From: DASXTS01 sp036505275
GTDB taxonomy: Bacteria > Actinomycetota > Actinomycetes > Mycobacteriales > Pseudonocardiaceae
Assembly: GCA_036505275.1 (NCBI GenBank)
Contig: DASXTS010000221.1
Span: forward strand, 1-6,186
Reading direction: 5' to 3'
Length of the DNA: 6,186 nt
Below are positions 6,037-6,186 of the stretch, piece by piece; positions within the stretch are counted from its first letter, which is position 1; every line of letters begins with the position of its first letter. The notes beneath the pieces are model-generated. The model made no database searches, was not told where the DNA came from, and saw only the letters and a program-made list of their open reading frames with translations. A program made the position numbers and the translations under genes.

Positions 6037-6186
6037 TCAACGCTGGACGCCGGCCGGTGCGCGTGCCCGTTTGTAGGCGCTGTACACGTCGGGGTACCGA
6101 ACATCCGAGCGCCGCGTCATGCTTGGCGGCCTCGACGAGCCGCAGGCCGTCGTGCAATGTCTTGATGTTCGACCACGGGAAGAACT
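6037..6186 (-). pseudogene. Unrecognised minus-strand coding fragment at the right edge, with an apparent frame change
   Basis: I do not recognise this protein. On the minus strand from 6184, the frame FFPWSNIKTLHDGLRLVEAA then KHDAA has almost only G/C at third codon positions and looks like true coding sequence. Near 6110-6116 the coding character moves to the frame of 6186, reading RRSDVRYPDVYSAYKRARAP and ending at TGA (6037-6039). The first frame stays open to a TGA at 5996-5998, but with poorer codon use after 6110. The simplest reading is the C-terminal end of a gene entering from the right with one indel, ending about 90 bp upstream of the tRNA-like sequence. Alternatively the first frame alone is correct and the gene ends at 5996. 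Confidence 0.4.

Noticed and set aside
1..6186. CRISPR array, insertion sequence or tandem repeats
   Set aside because: No regularly spaced repeats, terminal inverted repeats, transposase motifs or tandem units were seen.

Overview
The window looks like chromosomal DNA of a high-GC actinomycete. All convincing reading frames have a strong G/C bias at third codon positions, and the tRNA-like sequence carries no encoded CCA end. The taxon below class level is not decided by what I can read.

Left and centre (about 1-5323): three co-directional, tightly packed plus-strand genes, very probably one operon. The first is a thiamine-diphosphate (ThDP) enzyme of the pyruvate oxidase/decarboxylase type; its N-terminus lies outside the window. 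Three bases later begins a large FAD-plus-iron-sulfur oxidoreductase of the D-lactate dehydrogenase/GlcD-GlcF fusion type. It is broken by a single-base frameshift at about 2690-2700 and also seems to lack the segment that normally carries its second 4Fe-4S cluster. Its end overlaps the start of a mandelate-racemase-type enolase superfamily enzyme whose catalytic residues are all present. Racemase/dehydratase, FAD-dependent 2-hydroxyacid dehydrogenase and ThDP-dependent 2-oxoacid enzyme together suggest catabolism of a 2-hydroxy acid or acid sugar. The logic resembles the mandelate pathway, but the substrate cannot be read from sequence.

Right (5324-6186): degraded accessory DNA. It holds the C-terminal remnant of an AbiEii-type nucleotidyltransferase/toxin (itself frameshifted), a perfect 15-bp hairpin that fits a terminator for the minus strand, a minus-strand tRNA-Arg-like sequence with a normal 3' half and an abnormal middle, and at the right edge a minus-strand coding fragment that also changes frame. 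No recombinase, CRISPR array or insertion sequence is visible.

Three separate frame breaks in 6 kb mean either real gene decay in an unstable region or indel errors in the sequence; the window alone cannot separate these. I found no convincing new multi-gene system. The best leads are the disrupted oxidoreductase, the three-enzyme cassette and the odd tRNA with its hairpin.
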